Assembly: GCA_031119525.1 (NCBI GenBank)
Contig: JAVHXO010000001.1
Span: 186,001 to 250,000, forward strand
Origin: Spiroplasma sp.
Lineage (GTDB): Bacteria; Bacillota_I; Bacilli_A; Mycoplasmatales; VBWQ01
Reading direction: 5' to 3'
DNA: 64,000 nucleotides
This document shows, piece after piece, positions 41,752-53,734 of this stretch. Within the stretch, counting starts at the first letter, position 1. Each line of letters starts with the position of its first letter. The translations under genes and the position numbers were made by a program. The notes beneath the pieces are model-generated. The model was not told the origin of the DNA and did no database searches. It saw only the letters and a list, made by a program, of their open reading frames with translations.

Positions 41752-44727
41752 TTATTCAAGACCAACTGTTGTCGTTTGTGATGAATCAGCACTTAATGTT
41801 GTTTTAGTATCAGCTAATTTAATTGTTACCATCTTTGTTACCCCTTGATTTTCCATTGTTGTACCATATAAAACATCACAGTTTTCCATTGTCCCTGGGC
41901 GATGAGTAACAATAATAAATTGTGTTGTTTGAGAAAAATTACGAACATAACGAGCAAATCGTTCTAAATTGGCTGGATCTAAAGGTGCTTCAACTTCATC
42001 TAAAATTGTTAATGGCAGTGGTTTAACTTTTAAAATTGCAAATAAAACTGCTAAAGCAACTAAAGATTTTTCACCACCTGATAATAAATTCAAATTACTA
42101 ATTTTTTTTCCTGGCGGATTAGCTAAAACTTCAATTCCAGTATTTAAAATATCATCTGGTTGACTATAGCGTAATTGACAATTCCCACCACCAAATAAAG
42201 TTTGAAAAGTTTCTGGTAGCACCTGATTAATTTGTTTGATTGTTGCATCAAATTTTTCAATCATAACTTTATCCATTTCATCAATTGCTTGTAATAACTC
42301 CTTCACAGCAGTTGTTAATTCTTGATGTTTAGTTTTTAAATTTTGGTATCTTTGATTCTCAGTTTCATATTCTTCAATCGCATTAATGTTAACAAACCCT
42401 AAATCTTCCAAATCAGCACGTAATTTAAATACTAATTCTCTTGCTTGATCTTCATTATCTAATGGCTGATGATAAAGTTCAGCTGCCCGATCAAAAGTTA
42501 GATGATAAGTTTCAACTAAACGTTTTAAAATTTGTTCAACTTTATTTTCCAAATGAATTTTGGCTAATTTATCACTATTTAAATTAGTAATCACCGTATC
42601 ATATTCTTGATCAAAGGCATAAACTTCATTTTCTAATCCTTGCATTTCCGTTAAACTCTGATGCTTTTCTTGCCGTAATGTTTGCAATTGTAAATTAAAA
42701 TTTTCCTGTTGATATTTATTTTTTTGATATTGAGCAAAAATATCATTTAATTCTTGATTATTATCTAAAACAATTTTTTTCCCAGTTAAATTTTGATATT
42801 GCGTTGATAATAACTGAGAACGATTTTCTAAATCAATAATTTCAGAGTTTAATTTACTAATTATTAAATCAGTTTTTACTTTTTGAGTTTGGAAATTATT
42901 AATTTCTGCTTCAAAACTAGTAATTTGAATATTCAAATTAACTGATTCTTGTTCTAAATTTTTAATTTCCGTTTTTATTGCCTCAAGGTTATCATCTTTT
43001 TTTAACAAACTAAGATTACTATTATTTTGTCTTTGAAAACCACCAACAATCGCACCACCAGCTTTAACTAATTGACCATCAAGCGTAACACATTGATATT
43101 TTGCTGCAATTAGTTGAGAAATTGCTCTAGCATTTTCTAAAGTTTCACAAACAATTGTTCTTGCTAAAAGAAAATCAATCGCTTTCTGATAATTACTACT
43201 TTTTGTTGTCACTAAATTATTAGCAAAATCAATAAAACCTGTTTGACTATTAACAACAATCATATCTTCTTGAAAAACTGGGCGTACTTGAATTGTATTT
43301 AATGGTAAAAATGTCGCAATCCCAGCACGATTTTCTTTTAAGAAATTAACTGCTTTTGCTGCATCTTTATCAGTTTTAGTTACTAAATTTTTTAAATTAT
43401 TACCAAGAACAACACTAATTGCTTGTTGGTATAATTCTGGTACTTCAATCAAATTAGCAACAATGTCGATTACACCATATAAACTATTACGATTATTCAA
43501 CACTGTCTCAACAGCAAAGTTTTTTTGTTTTTGTCGTTCTTGATTAGCAATAATAAAACCTAAATTAGCTTTCTTTGTTCCTAAAGTAGAATACAAATCA
43601 TTTTTGGAAATTAAAACATCATCTTTTTGTAAAACAATATTTGCTAATTTATCATTCAATTGTTGTAAATTTTCTTGTTCTTGTTGGTGAATCACTTTTT
43701 TATGATTAATAATGTTTAATAAATCTTGAATATTTGTTGTTAATTTGCTAATTTCTGAAGCATTTTGAGTTTTTTCTCTCGCTTGTTTTGCTTGATCTTG
43801 CAAAACTTTTTTTTGCTGCTCCAAAATATTTAATAAATTATTAATATTAGTTAAGTTCATCTCCAAACTATTAATATTTTTATCTAATTCATAAGTTTTA
43901 TTCTTTAAAAATTTTAATTTTTGTTGATGATTATCAATTTTTAACTTTAATGATTGATCAATTGCTTCATTTCTTGCAATATTATTCGTTAATTCTTTTA
44001 GTTGATCTTGAAAAATTCGCCCATCTTTTACTAACAAGGTAATTTCATATTTTTTTAAGGTTTCACTAATCTCAAGATAGTTTTTAGCTTTTTGTGCTTG
44101 CTTTGCCAGTGGTTCAATTTTTCTTGAAATTTCACTAACAATATCTTCAACACGAACTAAATTTTCATTAGTTCGTTCTAATTTTCTTAAACTTTCTTCT
44201 TTTCTTTTCTTATATTTTGCCACACCAGCAGCTTCTTCAAATAAAGTTCGACGTTCTTCTGGTTTTGAATCAGCAAATTTGGAAACATTACCTTGACTAA
44301 TAATTGCTAATGAACCCTTACTTAAACCAGTATCAATTACTAAATTTTGAACATCTTTTAAGCGCACACGAGTTTTATTAATATAATATTCATTTTCTGA
44401 ACTATTACGATAAACTTTTCTAGTAATTTCAATTTCATTGAATGGCGAATTAAATTTTTTAGTTGAATTATCAAAAACTAATGTTACTTGCGCCATATTT
44501 AATGGTGCTTTACCTTGAGCACCGTTAAAAATAATATCATCAACTTTTTCACCACGTAAAGATTTAACCGATTGTTCGCCAAGAACTCACCGAATTGCAT
44601 CATTAATATTAGATTTACCACTACCATTTGGTCCAACAATACCAACAATGTTAGTATTAAATTCAATTTTCAAATCGTCAGCAAAAGATTTAAACCCATG
44701 TGCTTCAATTCTTTTTAAGAAAGCCAT
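41752..44727 (-). CDS. smc: Chromosome segregation protein SMC
   Basis: Condensin ATPase, 991 residues, shorter than the usual 1150-1200. N-terminal head with AHGFKSFAD and Walker A GPNGSGKSN (about residue 32), long coiled coil 1, hinge around SLYGVIDIVANLIEVPELYQQAISVVLG (about 420-560), coiled coil 2, C-terminal head with signature LNLLSGGEKSLVALA and Walker B LTILDEVEAPLDPAN. The length difference must lie in the coiled coils. The start is upstream of the standard-code ORF (Trp TGA in AIRWVLGEQ). Partners scpA and scpB are at 6.1-7.5 kb. Confidence 0.96.
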
Positions 44728-44927
44728 AAATATTATCACCTATAATATAATTTATTAAATTTATTTCACTTTGTTTCAATTTATTGTTTCAATTTTATCA
44801 TGGATTAGCAGATAAAACTGATATCGTAATATTAAAAATTTTAAAAATATTAATGATAAAGTAATAATAAATTTAAATCATAATTCTAACTTTACAACAA
44901 AAAATCTGAATTTATCAAAAAAAATAC

Positions 44928-44942
44928 TATAATTATTATAAT
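44928..44942 (+). promoter_or_regulatory. -10 elements for the gene at 44983
   Basis: Two overlapping TATAAT boxes at 44928-44933 and 44937-44942 about 45 bases before the start; the -35 is not clear. Confidence 0.4.
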
Positions 44943-44982
44943 GAATAATAAATTATTAAAGATAATAATGTGGGAGACAAAA

Positions 44983-45804
44983 ATGATCAATAATTTTAAT
45001 CAGCAAATTAATAATTTGTGACAACTAATTATTTTATTAATTTTGCCTTTTACTTTATTAATTTTAATAACTAAAATTAATCTAATTTTAACTGCTAATT
45101 ACCAACAAAAATCACATAAAAAAAATTTACTAGCAGAAACAAATTTAACTTATGAAAAAATTGTCTTAATTTCATTTCAAGTTGTATTACTGGTTTTAAA
45201 CCAAAAGTTTACTAATATTTTTTGAAATCAACTAATGCCATTTTTATCACTAATTTTATTGTTACAATTTATTATTTCGTTTAGTTTCCTAGTTAAAAGT
45301 AACAAAAAAAATAAATTAACTCCTAGTTCTTCAAATTTAAGTTTTATTATTTTGATTGCCATTATTTTTGGTCAATTTTTAATGATTTCATGAAAAATTC
45401 ATAATTTATTATTAACAAACACCAATAATACTATTTTTGTTATAATAATATATAGTATTTTTACTTTGTTTATTTTTTGCCTTTTCAATGAAAATTTCTT
45501 AGTAATTAAATATTTAATTATTGAAACTTATCATATTTTAATTAATAAAAAAAATGATGAATTAATCAAAGTGAAAAAAAGTTTAACTATTTATAGTAAA
45601 ACAAAAGCAATTGCTACATTATGAAATTTTGCAAATTGAAAAAAGCAACAAACAAATGAGATTGAAAATTTAAATAACAACAAGAACACAATTAAACAAC
45701 AATTTGTGTTATTTATTATTGCTTGAATTAATCTTGGAAAAAAAAATATTATTAAACTACAAAAAATTATTATTAATGGTTGAAAGATTAGCTTAATTGA
45801 ATAA
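44983..45804 (+). CDS. Multi-pass membrane protein, unknown
   Basis: 273 residues starting ATG 44983 after GGGAG. About six hydrophobic helices (near 14-34, 60-76, 82-105, 115-135, 145-165), then a basic cytoplasmic region and a last amphipathic part containing FVLFIIAWINLGKKN. Asn/Ile/Lys-rich composition. Six Trp TGA codons hide most of it in the standard code. It precedes the large FtsX-type permease by 50 bases in the same direction and may belong to the same unit. No family recognised. Confidence 0.65.
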
Positions 45805-45854
45805 TAAATCCTGTACTTAAAGTAAAATTTTAAGAAAGGATAAATACTGAAAAA

Positions 45855-48800
45855 ATGGAGAAATTAAAACAGAAGAAAATTAAAAAACCTAAAGACAAAA
45901 AAAGTTATCTCAACTTATTATTATTTAAAAATGCTGCAAAACAAGCATTCCGGAATAAAATACAGTTAATTGGGTTAGCAGTTTTAGTTTTGCTTTCATC
46001 AACAATTTTTTCTTTGATGCAAACTAGTTTAACTCGGGTTGACACACAATATAAAAATTTGATTTCTGAAGAGCAATCTAATATTCATGATTTTATTTTT
46101 GACCCTTACAATACTGCAAAACTAACTAATGATTTACCAGAACCAAATCATCCAGAACATCCTGATGATCCAGCAGCAGCAATTGAAAATCAACAGTTAT
46201 ATTTGAATGAAATTGCTAATAACCCTAACAATAGTTTTATTTGAGATCGGGTTGAGGCTCGAACTTTACAACTTAACAATCATAATGATCCCAAAGTATT
46301 AAAACTAATTGCTTATAATAAAGATGCTAGAATTGATAAATTAATTATTAATCATGGGTTTAATATTGGTGAAAATCCTAATGAGATTGTGCCAATTGAA
46401 AAACAAACAGTTATTAATAAAGAATTTGCTAATAAAAATAATTTAATAATTGGTGATGTTATTAGAGTGCAGTTGGATGAAAAAGGTGATAGTTTAAAAG
46501 TAGACTATGATATCACTAATCCAGCGTACAATAACTATAATTGATTAAAAATAGTTGGTTTTGGTGGCTCAGCTGATTTTATTACACCAATTATTGATCA
46601 AACAACACCATTACCAAATAAAACTAAAGAGGGAATTTTATATGTTGAACCAACAAAATTTGGTTTTGCCAGCAGATTAAAAGTTGATAATAACTGATTA
46701 TGATTTCATAATAAAAGTAAAGATTGAATTGGTACAGCATCTAGTAAAGATACTGAAGTTTATTATGTTGGTAAATCAACAATGACAGAAAAAAATGATC
46801 TAACAGAAATTTCAAACTTTTTCAAAGCTCGTTATGTTGATATTAGTAATGCTGGTGCTAATTTAGTTTATCGGCTTGGTGATAGTAATTATCGTTTTAA
46901 TAGTCGAACATCAACTTTACCAGGCACAATTCAAGCCTTCAAATCATTATTAATTGCTTTATTATTAATTGTTTTAGTAATTACCGGGATTACTGTTATC
47001 TTAATTACTTTCAAAAACATTGATAATTCAAAACCACAAATCGGAATTTTAAAATCATTAGGTTATTCTAATTGAAAAATTTTAATTACCTCACTTGCTT
47101 ATCCAATGTTTGCAGCATTGATTGGTACAATTTTAGTTTTCTTTCCAGCATCGGGATTACAAATCTTGGTTGTTAATACTTTTGCTAATTATTTTAATTT
47201 AAACTTTGGTAGTTTTGTCTTTGATGGTTTAGGTTACTTATATTGTTTATTATTAACTTTTGGTTTTTTATCAATTATTGCGTGAATTATTAGTGCTCTA
47301 ACAGTAGTTAAAAATCCAATTGTTTTAATTAAAAATATTTCAAATAATCGTGATTCATTGTTCAAAAAATTTATTAAAAAGATTAGTGGTAACGCTACCT
47401 TCTTAACAAGATTTCGATTAGCATTATTTACTTCATCAATTGGGAAGATGTTAGCAGTATTTTTAACAATGTTTTTAGGAACTGTGCTAATGACAACAGC
47501 AATTATTGGACCAAAAATCATGACTGACAATCAACGAAATACTTATACTGGTATGAATTATCAAACTTTAACAGAATATGTTAATCCAACTTATAACTCA
47601 CCATTTAGTTTTTATAAGACTTATAACCCTAATAGTACACCTTGAGATTATGAAATAACAAAACATGGCGATGATTATGTATACAAACACCCAAAACGAA
47701 CTAATGAACAATTTGCCCAAGAATTAATTGATAATAATATTAATCCAGAAGCTTATGCACCAATTACTCCTGATCCGACTGATCAAAGTTCATTATTAAC
47801 TTTAGGTTTAAATCATTTAACTTACTTATATGGCAAAATGTTTACTAAAAACTTTCTTGATGGTTTAGATGCTAGTACAACTGATCCAACGTTTTTAATG
47901 TTTATTCTCCCAATGGCGTGACCTGAAGGTTTACCAATTCATAACCTTGCTCAAGCATCAGATATTTATAGTTTAGAGCAGTACCAAACTGCGAGAACTT
48001 TTTATATTAATTATCGTTCAACAATCGCGATGGACTTAAATCCTAATGTCAGTGCTGATAATAATAAAAAACAACTTGATAAAAATAAATTTACTACTTT
48101 TGTTAGCGCTGCTGGCGCTTGAAATAGCGATGAAGCTAATTTTAAAACTGACTTAGCTAATTTTGAATTTGATGCAAGTGATAACTCTTATCCATGACAT
48201 ATTGCAAATGAATCAGAATTATTTGATCATCCTAATCCAATTGATGATCAAATGCAAAATCAGTGAATTAGAAAAATGCTAATTTGATACTACGCAATAT
48301 TTTATAATCGCGTTGGTCAAGCAATTGCCCAAGGAACATATACAAAATCACCATACTTCATTAAACAAAATATTGCTAAAGCCTTCGAAAATCCTGATGG
48401 TAAGTTTAATATTAGTTTTAATGTTGTTCCTTTTGATAAAAATACTGATGAATTAGGTACTTATTTTGTTGGTACTTCAGAACAACAATTCAATAATAAA
48501 CCATATTCAATTAAAATTTATGGTTTACAAAATGAAAAAAATCTGCAAAAATCATCATTAATGCAACTATATAATAGTAATGGTCATAGTTTAAATGATA
48601 CTTTAGAAAGAAAAAATGATCGTGGTGAAATTAATATCGTTATCAACCAAACAGTTGCTAAACAACTAAACCTAAAAGAAAACCAAACATTTAAAATGTC
48701 AGCTAATGGTAATGTTTTAAAGACAAATCAAGATCCAGAGCTTCCTAATCAATATACCCCAATTGACTTAAACAAAATTGATTTTAGTGGCATTAATAAT

Positions 48801-49853
48801 GATGACCCAGTGCCTGATGGTGAAAATAATGTTACACTTAAAACATTTACTACGAAATATAGTCAAATTCCAAAAACTAACACTAGTGGTGCTTACCCAA
48901 ATGGTGGATCTAATGCGACACCAATGTTAAAAGAAATTAATCAAGGTAATGTTGTGGTTGAACCAGAAAATGAATGAACAGAATTTAAAGTTGCTGGAAT
49001 TTACAATGGTTATGGTCAACCAACAGCTTATATTGCTAAAGATAATGCTGATCAATTATTACATTTTGATCAAACAAAAATGGTTTTATACAAACTTTAT
49101 CAAAAAGAATGACAAACTAAAGGGATTGTTAATGGAATTGATTTTAGTTTTTTAGCTGATAATGATTATGAGGAATTTAAAAAATTACCAGAATCTGACC
49201 CATTAAAAGTTATTTTTAATAATGAATTCCCAATCTTCAATTTTAAATTTTCAAGTTCTAATAAATTAGTTGATATTACTGAATCATTCTCAGTTTCGCA
49301 AGCATATGGTGATTATAGTGCGGTCGGTATGAATGGTGGCCAAGATACTACTGATAAAAAAATTTATCCAGTTTATGGTGAAGGTACTGCTGTTAATGTC
49401 TTGCCATTATATGTTCACCAACAATTATTAGAACAAATTACCCAATTAGTTAATACCGTCTTATTATTCTTTATTGTTTTCTCACTAATTATTTCATTCT
49501 TTATTATTTTATTAACAAGTAACTTAGTAATTTATGAAAATCGTAAGATTATAGCAACAATGAAAACTTTAGGTTATAGTAATGGTAAAATTACTAATAT
49601 TGTTATTGGTATGTATTTACCAATCATTATTGCAACTTGAATTATTGGAACACCAATTGGATGAGTTATTGTTAATGCGATTACTAACTACTTAGCATTT
49701 AATACAACTTGAGTGCTACCATTATTATTTGCTTGATGATTACCACTTGTTGTTGGTGTCATTGTTTTAGGTATTTATGCTACTACCTTTATTATTGAAT
49801 GACAAGCAATGAAAAAAATTCGACCATTACAAATATTGAATGAAACTAATTAG
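45855..49853 (+). CDS. Large FtsX-type ABC transporter permease
   Basis: 1332 residues in one open frame once TGA is read as Trp. Domains in order: basic cytoplasmic N-terminus, helix 1 (about 38-58), extracellular domain of roughly 290 residues, a three-helix FtsX block (about 355-480, with VVLVITGITVILITFKNIDNSKPQIGILKSLGYSN), a second anchor helix (about 530), a very large extracellular domain of about 600 residues, and a second FtsX block (about 1190-1320, ending NRKIIATMKTLGYSNGKI..). Duplicate LKSLGYS/MKTLGYS motifs are the coupling helices of MacB/LolE-type permeases, which use mechanotransmission rather than a membrane channel. AAGGA lies 14 bases from ATG. Cargo unknown; likely handling of surface proteins or lipids. 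Confidence 0.88.
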
Positions 49854-49877
49854 GATATCGTGGAGGAAAAAAATAAT

Positions 49878-50816
49878 ATGGCAAAAATAAAAAAAGATAA
49901 AAAAAATAGTAAACCAGAAATTATTAAAAAACATGCAACCACCGATCAGGGTGAAACTAAAAAAGACGAAAAAAGTGAAAAAAAAGCACGCAAAGAATTT
50001 AAAGAGCGCGAGCGAAAATTAAGTAAGATTACTAAACGCCATTCAAAAGAGATTTTAGAAGGTAAAATTGTTTCAATTAATAATAATATCCCTAATATTG
50101 AAGAAAATATTATTGAATTATTTGATGTTAAGAAATCTTATTTAACGGGTGATTTAGAATACGAAGTTTTAAAGGGTGTTAATTTAGCAATTAAAAAAGA
50201 AACTTTTGTCGTAATTTTAGGTCCCAGTGGTTCTGGTAAAACAACGTTGTTAAATATTATTTCTGGTTTAGATAAAGCTAATCAAGGTGATGTTTTTGTT
50301 TCCGGTTATAACTTGTCGTTATTAAAAGATAGCCACCTAACAAAGTTTAGGAGAGATAATGTTGGGTTTATCTTCCAACAATATAATTTATTAACAAACT
50401 TAACAGCGAGAGAAAATGCTGAAGTTGGCGAAAATCTAGCTAAAACAAAAAATAAAGAGTTAGGAATTGAAGAAATTTTTAAGGTAATTGAGATGGATCA
50501 ACATATGAATAAATTTCCAAGTCAATTATCTGGTGGTCAACAACAGCGAGTTTCAATTGGTCGAGCTTTAGCTAAAAACCCAAAAATCTTATTTTGTGAT
50601 GAACCAACTGGTGCTTTGGATGAAGAGATGGGTCGTAAAGTTTTAGAAATTTTATTGGATGTTAATAAAGCCTTTAAAACCTCAGTGATTATGGTTACCC
50701 ATAACCCAAACTTTCAATATGTTGCTGATACTGTGATTAATGTTCGCAATGGTATTATCACCAGTGTTAAACATAATGCTCACCCCAAGAAACCTAGTGA
50801 GATTAGTTGGGGTTAA
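49878..50816 (+). CDS. ABC transporter ATP-binding protein (MacB/LolD-like)
   Basis: 312 residues. I choose ATG 49878 (MAKIKKDKKN) with GGAGG 11 bases upstream, rather than the GTG at 49860. A very basic 80-residue N-terminal extension precedes the ATPase: Walker A ILGPSGSGKTTLL (about 123), Q-loop FIFQQYNLL, signature QLSGGQQQRVSIGRALA, Walker B ILFCDEPTGALDE, H-loop MVTHNP. The LolD/MacB class pairs with FtsX-type permeases, matching the gene just upstream (24 bases away). A terminator follows, so the pair forms the end of the unit. Confidence 0.95.
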   Translation: MAKIKKDKKNSKPEIIKKHATTDQGETKKDEKSEKKARKEFKERERKLSKITKRHSKEILEGKIVSINNNIPNIEENIIELFDVKKSYLTGDLEYEVLKGVNLAIKKETFVVILGPSGSGKTTLLNIISGLDKANQGDVFVSGYNLSLLKDSHLTKFRRDNVGFIFQQYNLLTNLTARENAEVGENLAKTKNKELGIEEIFKVIEMDQHMNKFPSQLSGGQQQRVSIGRALAKNPKILFCDEPTGALDEEMGRKVLEILLDVNKAFKTSVIMVTHNPNFQYVADTVINVRNGIITSVKHNAHPKKPSEISWG

Positions 50817-50827
50817 AATCGGATATA

Positions 50828-50865
50828 AAAAATCTCATAACGTTAAGTTATGAGATTTTATTTTG
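50828..50865. terminator. Bidirectional terminator
   Basis: AAAATCTCATAAC / GTTATGAGATTTT hairpin with A- and T-tracts, between the ATPase and sepF genes. Confidence 0.85.
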
Positions 50866-50866
50866 T

Positions 50867-51169
50867 TTAACCATTAAGTTTAAATTCATAAATATCAACA
50901 GCATGTTTTTTAATATCTAAATCTAAGACATAAGCAATGCCACAAAGGAAGTCAATAATTCTCCTACGATCGCCAATAATCGTATTCTCCAGATTTAACT
51001 TAACTGATTTCCTTGCCACTAAAGCATTAGCAATAATTTCAACTTCTTCATAAGTTTGGGGGCTAAATTCTTTAACTAAATTGTTTGGTTCTTCTTTTTG
51101 AAAAACATTACTCTCAGCTAAAGGTGAAGGATTAATATCTTTTTGATTTTTTGCTTTTCATCAAGCCAT
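50867..51169 (-). CDS. sepF: Cell division protein SepF
   Basis: FtsZ-bundling, membrane-binding division protein. 100 residues. The core PQTYEEVEIIANALVARKSVKLNLENTIIGDRRRIIDFLCGIAYVLDLDI matches the SepF/DUF552 fold (NLENxxxxxARRIIDFLxG). N-terminus MAWWKAKNQK could act as an amphipathic anchor. Two adjacent Trp codons are TGA, so the gene is not seen in the standard code. It follows ftsZ by 16 bases. Confidence 0.88.
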
Positions 51170-51185
51170 TTATTTCACCTCCATA

Positions 51186-52352
51186 TTATTCTCTGCGTTT
51201 TCTTAAAAAGGCTGGTAGATCATCGTTTTCTAATAATGATTCAGTAATATCTTTTTGATAATTTTTTTCTTGCTTTCCTTGTTGATCTTGAAAGTTTTTA
51301 ATTGATGAAGCAGAGGTATTATTTAAATGTTGAGTATTATTAATAAAATCTAAAATGTTAACTTTATTATTAAAATTATTAGTTGAAGCTCGTTTATGGT
51401 CTTCAAATCCAGTGGCAATTACTGTGACAATCATCGCATCATTTAAATGTTCATTAATGGCAACACCAAAAATAATATTAACTTCATTACCAGCAGCTTC
51501 ACGCACAACATCAACAGCAATATTAGCATCAATCAATGTCATAGTTGTACCACCAGTAACATTCAAAATTAAATTCTTTGCCCCTTTGATAGTAACATCA
51601 TCAAGCAAGGGTGAAGAAATTGCTTTTAAGGCTGATTCTTTCGCTTTATTTTCACCTTTCCCCATACCAATTCCAAATAAAGCACTACCTTTATTTTGTA
51701 AAATAGTTCGCACATCAGCAAAATCTAAGTTAATCAATGCTGGTACAGCAATTAAATCAGTAATTGTTTGAACCCCCTGACGTAAAATATTATCTGCTTC
51801 TCGAAAAGAATCTTTTAAAGGAATATTACCAATAACATGAAGTAATTTATCATTAGAAATAATAATTATCGCATCAACTTGTTTTCGTAATTTTTCAATT
51901 CCCATTGCAGCATAAGAATTTCTTTGACGACCTTCAAATTTAAAAGGTTTAGTAATAATTGCGATTGTTAGAGCACCAGACTCTTTAGCAATCCGGGCAA
52001 CAATGTGGGCAGCACCAGTTCCAGTACCACCACCCATACCAGCAGCAACAAAAACCATATCAGCACCTTCAAGTGCTTTTTTAATTTCTGATTCACTCTC
52101 AATTGCTGCTTGTTGACCAATTTCTGGATTAGCGCCCGCCCCTAAACCTTTAGATAATTCTTTACCTAAAATAATGCGATTTTTTGCTTTAGATGCGGCT
52201 AAAACTTGAGCATCAGTATTAGCAACATAAAATTCAACACCTTGAACGCCTGCTTCAATCATACGATTAACAGCATTATTACCAGCGCCCCCAACACCAA
52301 TAACCTTAATTATTGCAACTTGTTCAAATTGTGCAGTATTATTAATTTCCAT
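51186..52352 (-). CDS. ftsZ: Cell division protein FtsZ
   Basis: Tubulin-like GTPase that forms the division ring. 388 residues. Seen: [15 protein letters not shown] (about 17-31), VANTDAQ, the tubulin signature GGGTGTGAA (107-115), [11 protein letters not shown] synergy region, a linker of about 50 residues and the conserved C-terminal tip [12 protein letters not shown] used by FtsA/SepF. No Trp codons. RBS GGAGG. The plus-strand frame at 51355-51771 is its shadow. Confidence 0.97.
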   Translation of the reverse strand: MEINNTAQFEQVAIIKVIGVGGAGNNAVNRMIEAGVQGVEFYVANTDAQVLAASKAKNRIILGKELSKGLGAGANPEIGQQAAIESESEIKKALEGADMVFVAAGMGGGTGTGAAHIVARIAKESGALTIAIITKPFKFEGRQRNSYAAMGIEKLRKQVDAIIIISNDKLLHVIGNIPLKDSFREADNILRQGVQTITDLIAVPALINLDFADVRTILQNKGSALFGIGMGKGENKAKESALKAISSPLLDDVTIKGAKNLILNVTGGTTMTLIDANIAVDVVREAAGNEVNIIFGVAINEHLNDAMIVTVIATGFEDHKRASTNNFNNKVNILDFINNTQHLNNTSASSIKNFQDQQGKQEKNYQKDITESLLENDDLPAFLRKRRE

Positions 52353-52397
52353 ATTTATATTTTTACCTCCGTTATTTTTAATATTTTTAGCAATTAT

Positions 52398-53687
52398 CTA
52401 ATTATCATTATACTGATAATTTAAATTTAAAGGTGAATGATATTGATTTACATCAGTTTTATTAGCATTATCTGCAGTTGTTAGAGCACTTGATACCGAA
52501 TCTTTATTAATCATTACCTTACCAGGGTTATTAATTGATGAAATTAAGACATTATTAAACAGATTTAAATTATGTTGATAATTTGTGATACCAATTAATG
52601 TTGCTCACTCATAATTATCAATCCCTGGGATTGTATTAGTAATGAAAGATACATTACTTAACTTATTAAAACTCTTAATATAACTACTAAATCCAGGTAA
52701 GTTAATTGTTTGACCAGTAAAAACAATCTCAATATTGGGATCTTTATCAAGAATATCAACTAAAAAACTCTCAATATGTTCAACAATTTCATCCAATTGA
52801 TTGCGAACAGTAATTTGCAAATCGGCTTTACTTAAAGTAACGATTCGTTTTGTTTCTTGATCAAAATACTTATCAACAACTAAATCACTCAAATAATCAC
52901 TATTGACATTAATAATCTTTGTTAAATATTTGATTGCCTTACTATAACTACAACGCATCTTTGTCATTAAACCTTTAGCAATTTGGTTAAAACCAATTTT
53001 TATATTATGAATTGCATATAACGCTGAATTTGAAAAAACGCTGATTTTAGTAGTATTTCAACCTCAATCAATCAATACTAAATTATTAAAATTATTATGT
53101 AAATTAAAGACTAAAGCAAATTGTTCTAACATAGTAGATAATAATTCACATTTAGCAGCTTTTAATACTTCCAATTGGGAATTATAAATTGCTTTTGGTA
53201 AAGAATAAATTAAGCTTTCAAGGTAAATAATTTGGCCTTGAACATTTAAAGGAAAAGAATTAGGGAAATTTTTATTATCAACTTTAAAATCATATGGTTT
53301 AGTCAAACAAATAACTTCATCTTGATCAATACTAATATTTTTTGTCATCTCAATTACTTGATTAATATCATTATTAGTAATTGTATGGTTAACTTCTTTA
53401 AAATCAAGCATTGCTCGTGATTGATAAATCTTTAAATTATTTGATGGTAAATTTAAAGCAATCCTTTCAATTTTAATTTTTAAAAGTTGATTAATTTTAT
53501 CAAGGACTGTTCGTAAAAGTTTACCAGTTAGTTCTGGATTAATCACAACACCACCTTCAGCATATTGCTCACTATTAAGTACTTCTTTATAAAGTACTTG
53601 AATATGGTTATTAACATAACGATTAACCATAATTTTTAAATTGAAGTCATCAATTTGACAAACAACGTATAATTCTTGTTCAGACAT
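52398..53687 (-). CDS. ftsA: Divergent FtsA-like actin-family protein
   Basis: 429 residues in the ftsA position between rsmH and ftsZ. The fold can be traced weakly: YVVCQIDDFNLKIMV at the start (phosphate 1), NFNNLVLIDWGWNTTKISVF (phosphate 2; usually DIGGGTT) and IEIVFTGQTINLPGF (adenosine motif, usually xTGGxAxLxG). All three are degraded relative to B. subtilis FtsA: GGG is replaced by WGW, TGG by TGQ. ATP binding may be lost. The C-terminal 45 residues are Asn/Ser-rich and lack an obvious amphipathic membrane helix. In-frame TGA at 53061-53063 and elsewhere split it. Membrane attachment of the ring may depend on SepF instead. Confidence 0.75.
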
Positions 53688-53734
53688 TTTTATTAATATT
53701 CCCTTTCTTACTATTTCCCTAATTCTTCTTTTTT

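Noticed and set aside
51355-51771. 138-codon plus-strand ORF.
   Set aside because: It is antisense to ftsZ and has no ribosome binding site or recognisable protein features. The same applies to 12619-12888 (deoA), 13941-14147 (arcC), 16026-16295 (arcB), 41969-42163 (smc) and 47234-47530 (permease).
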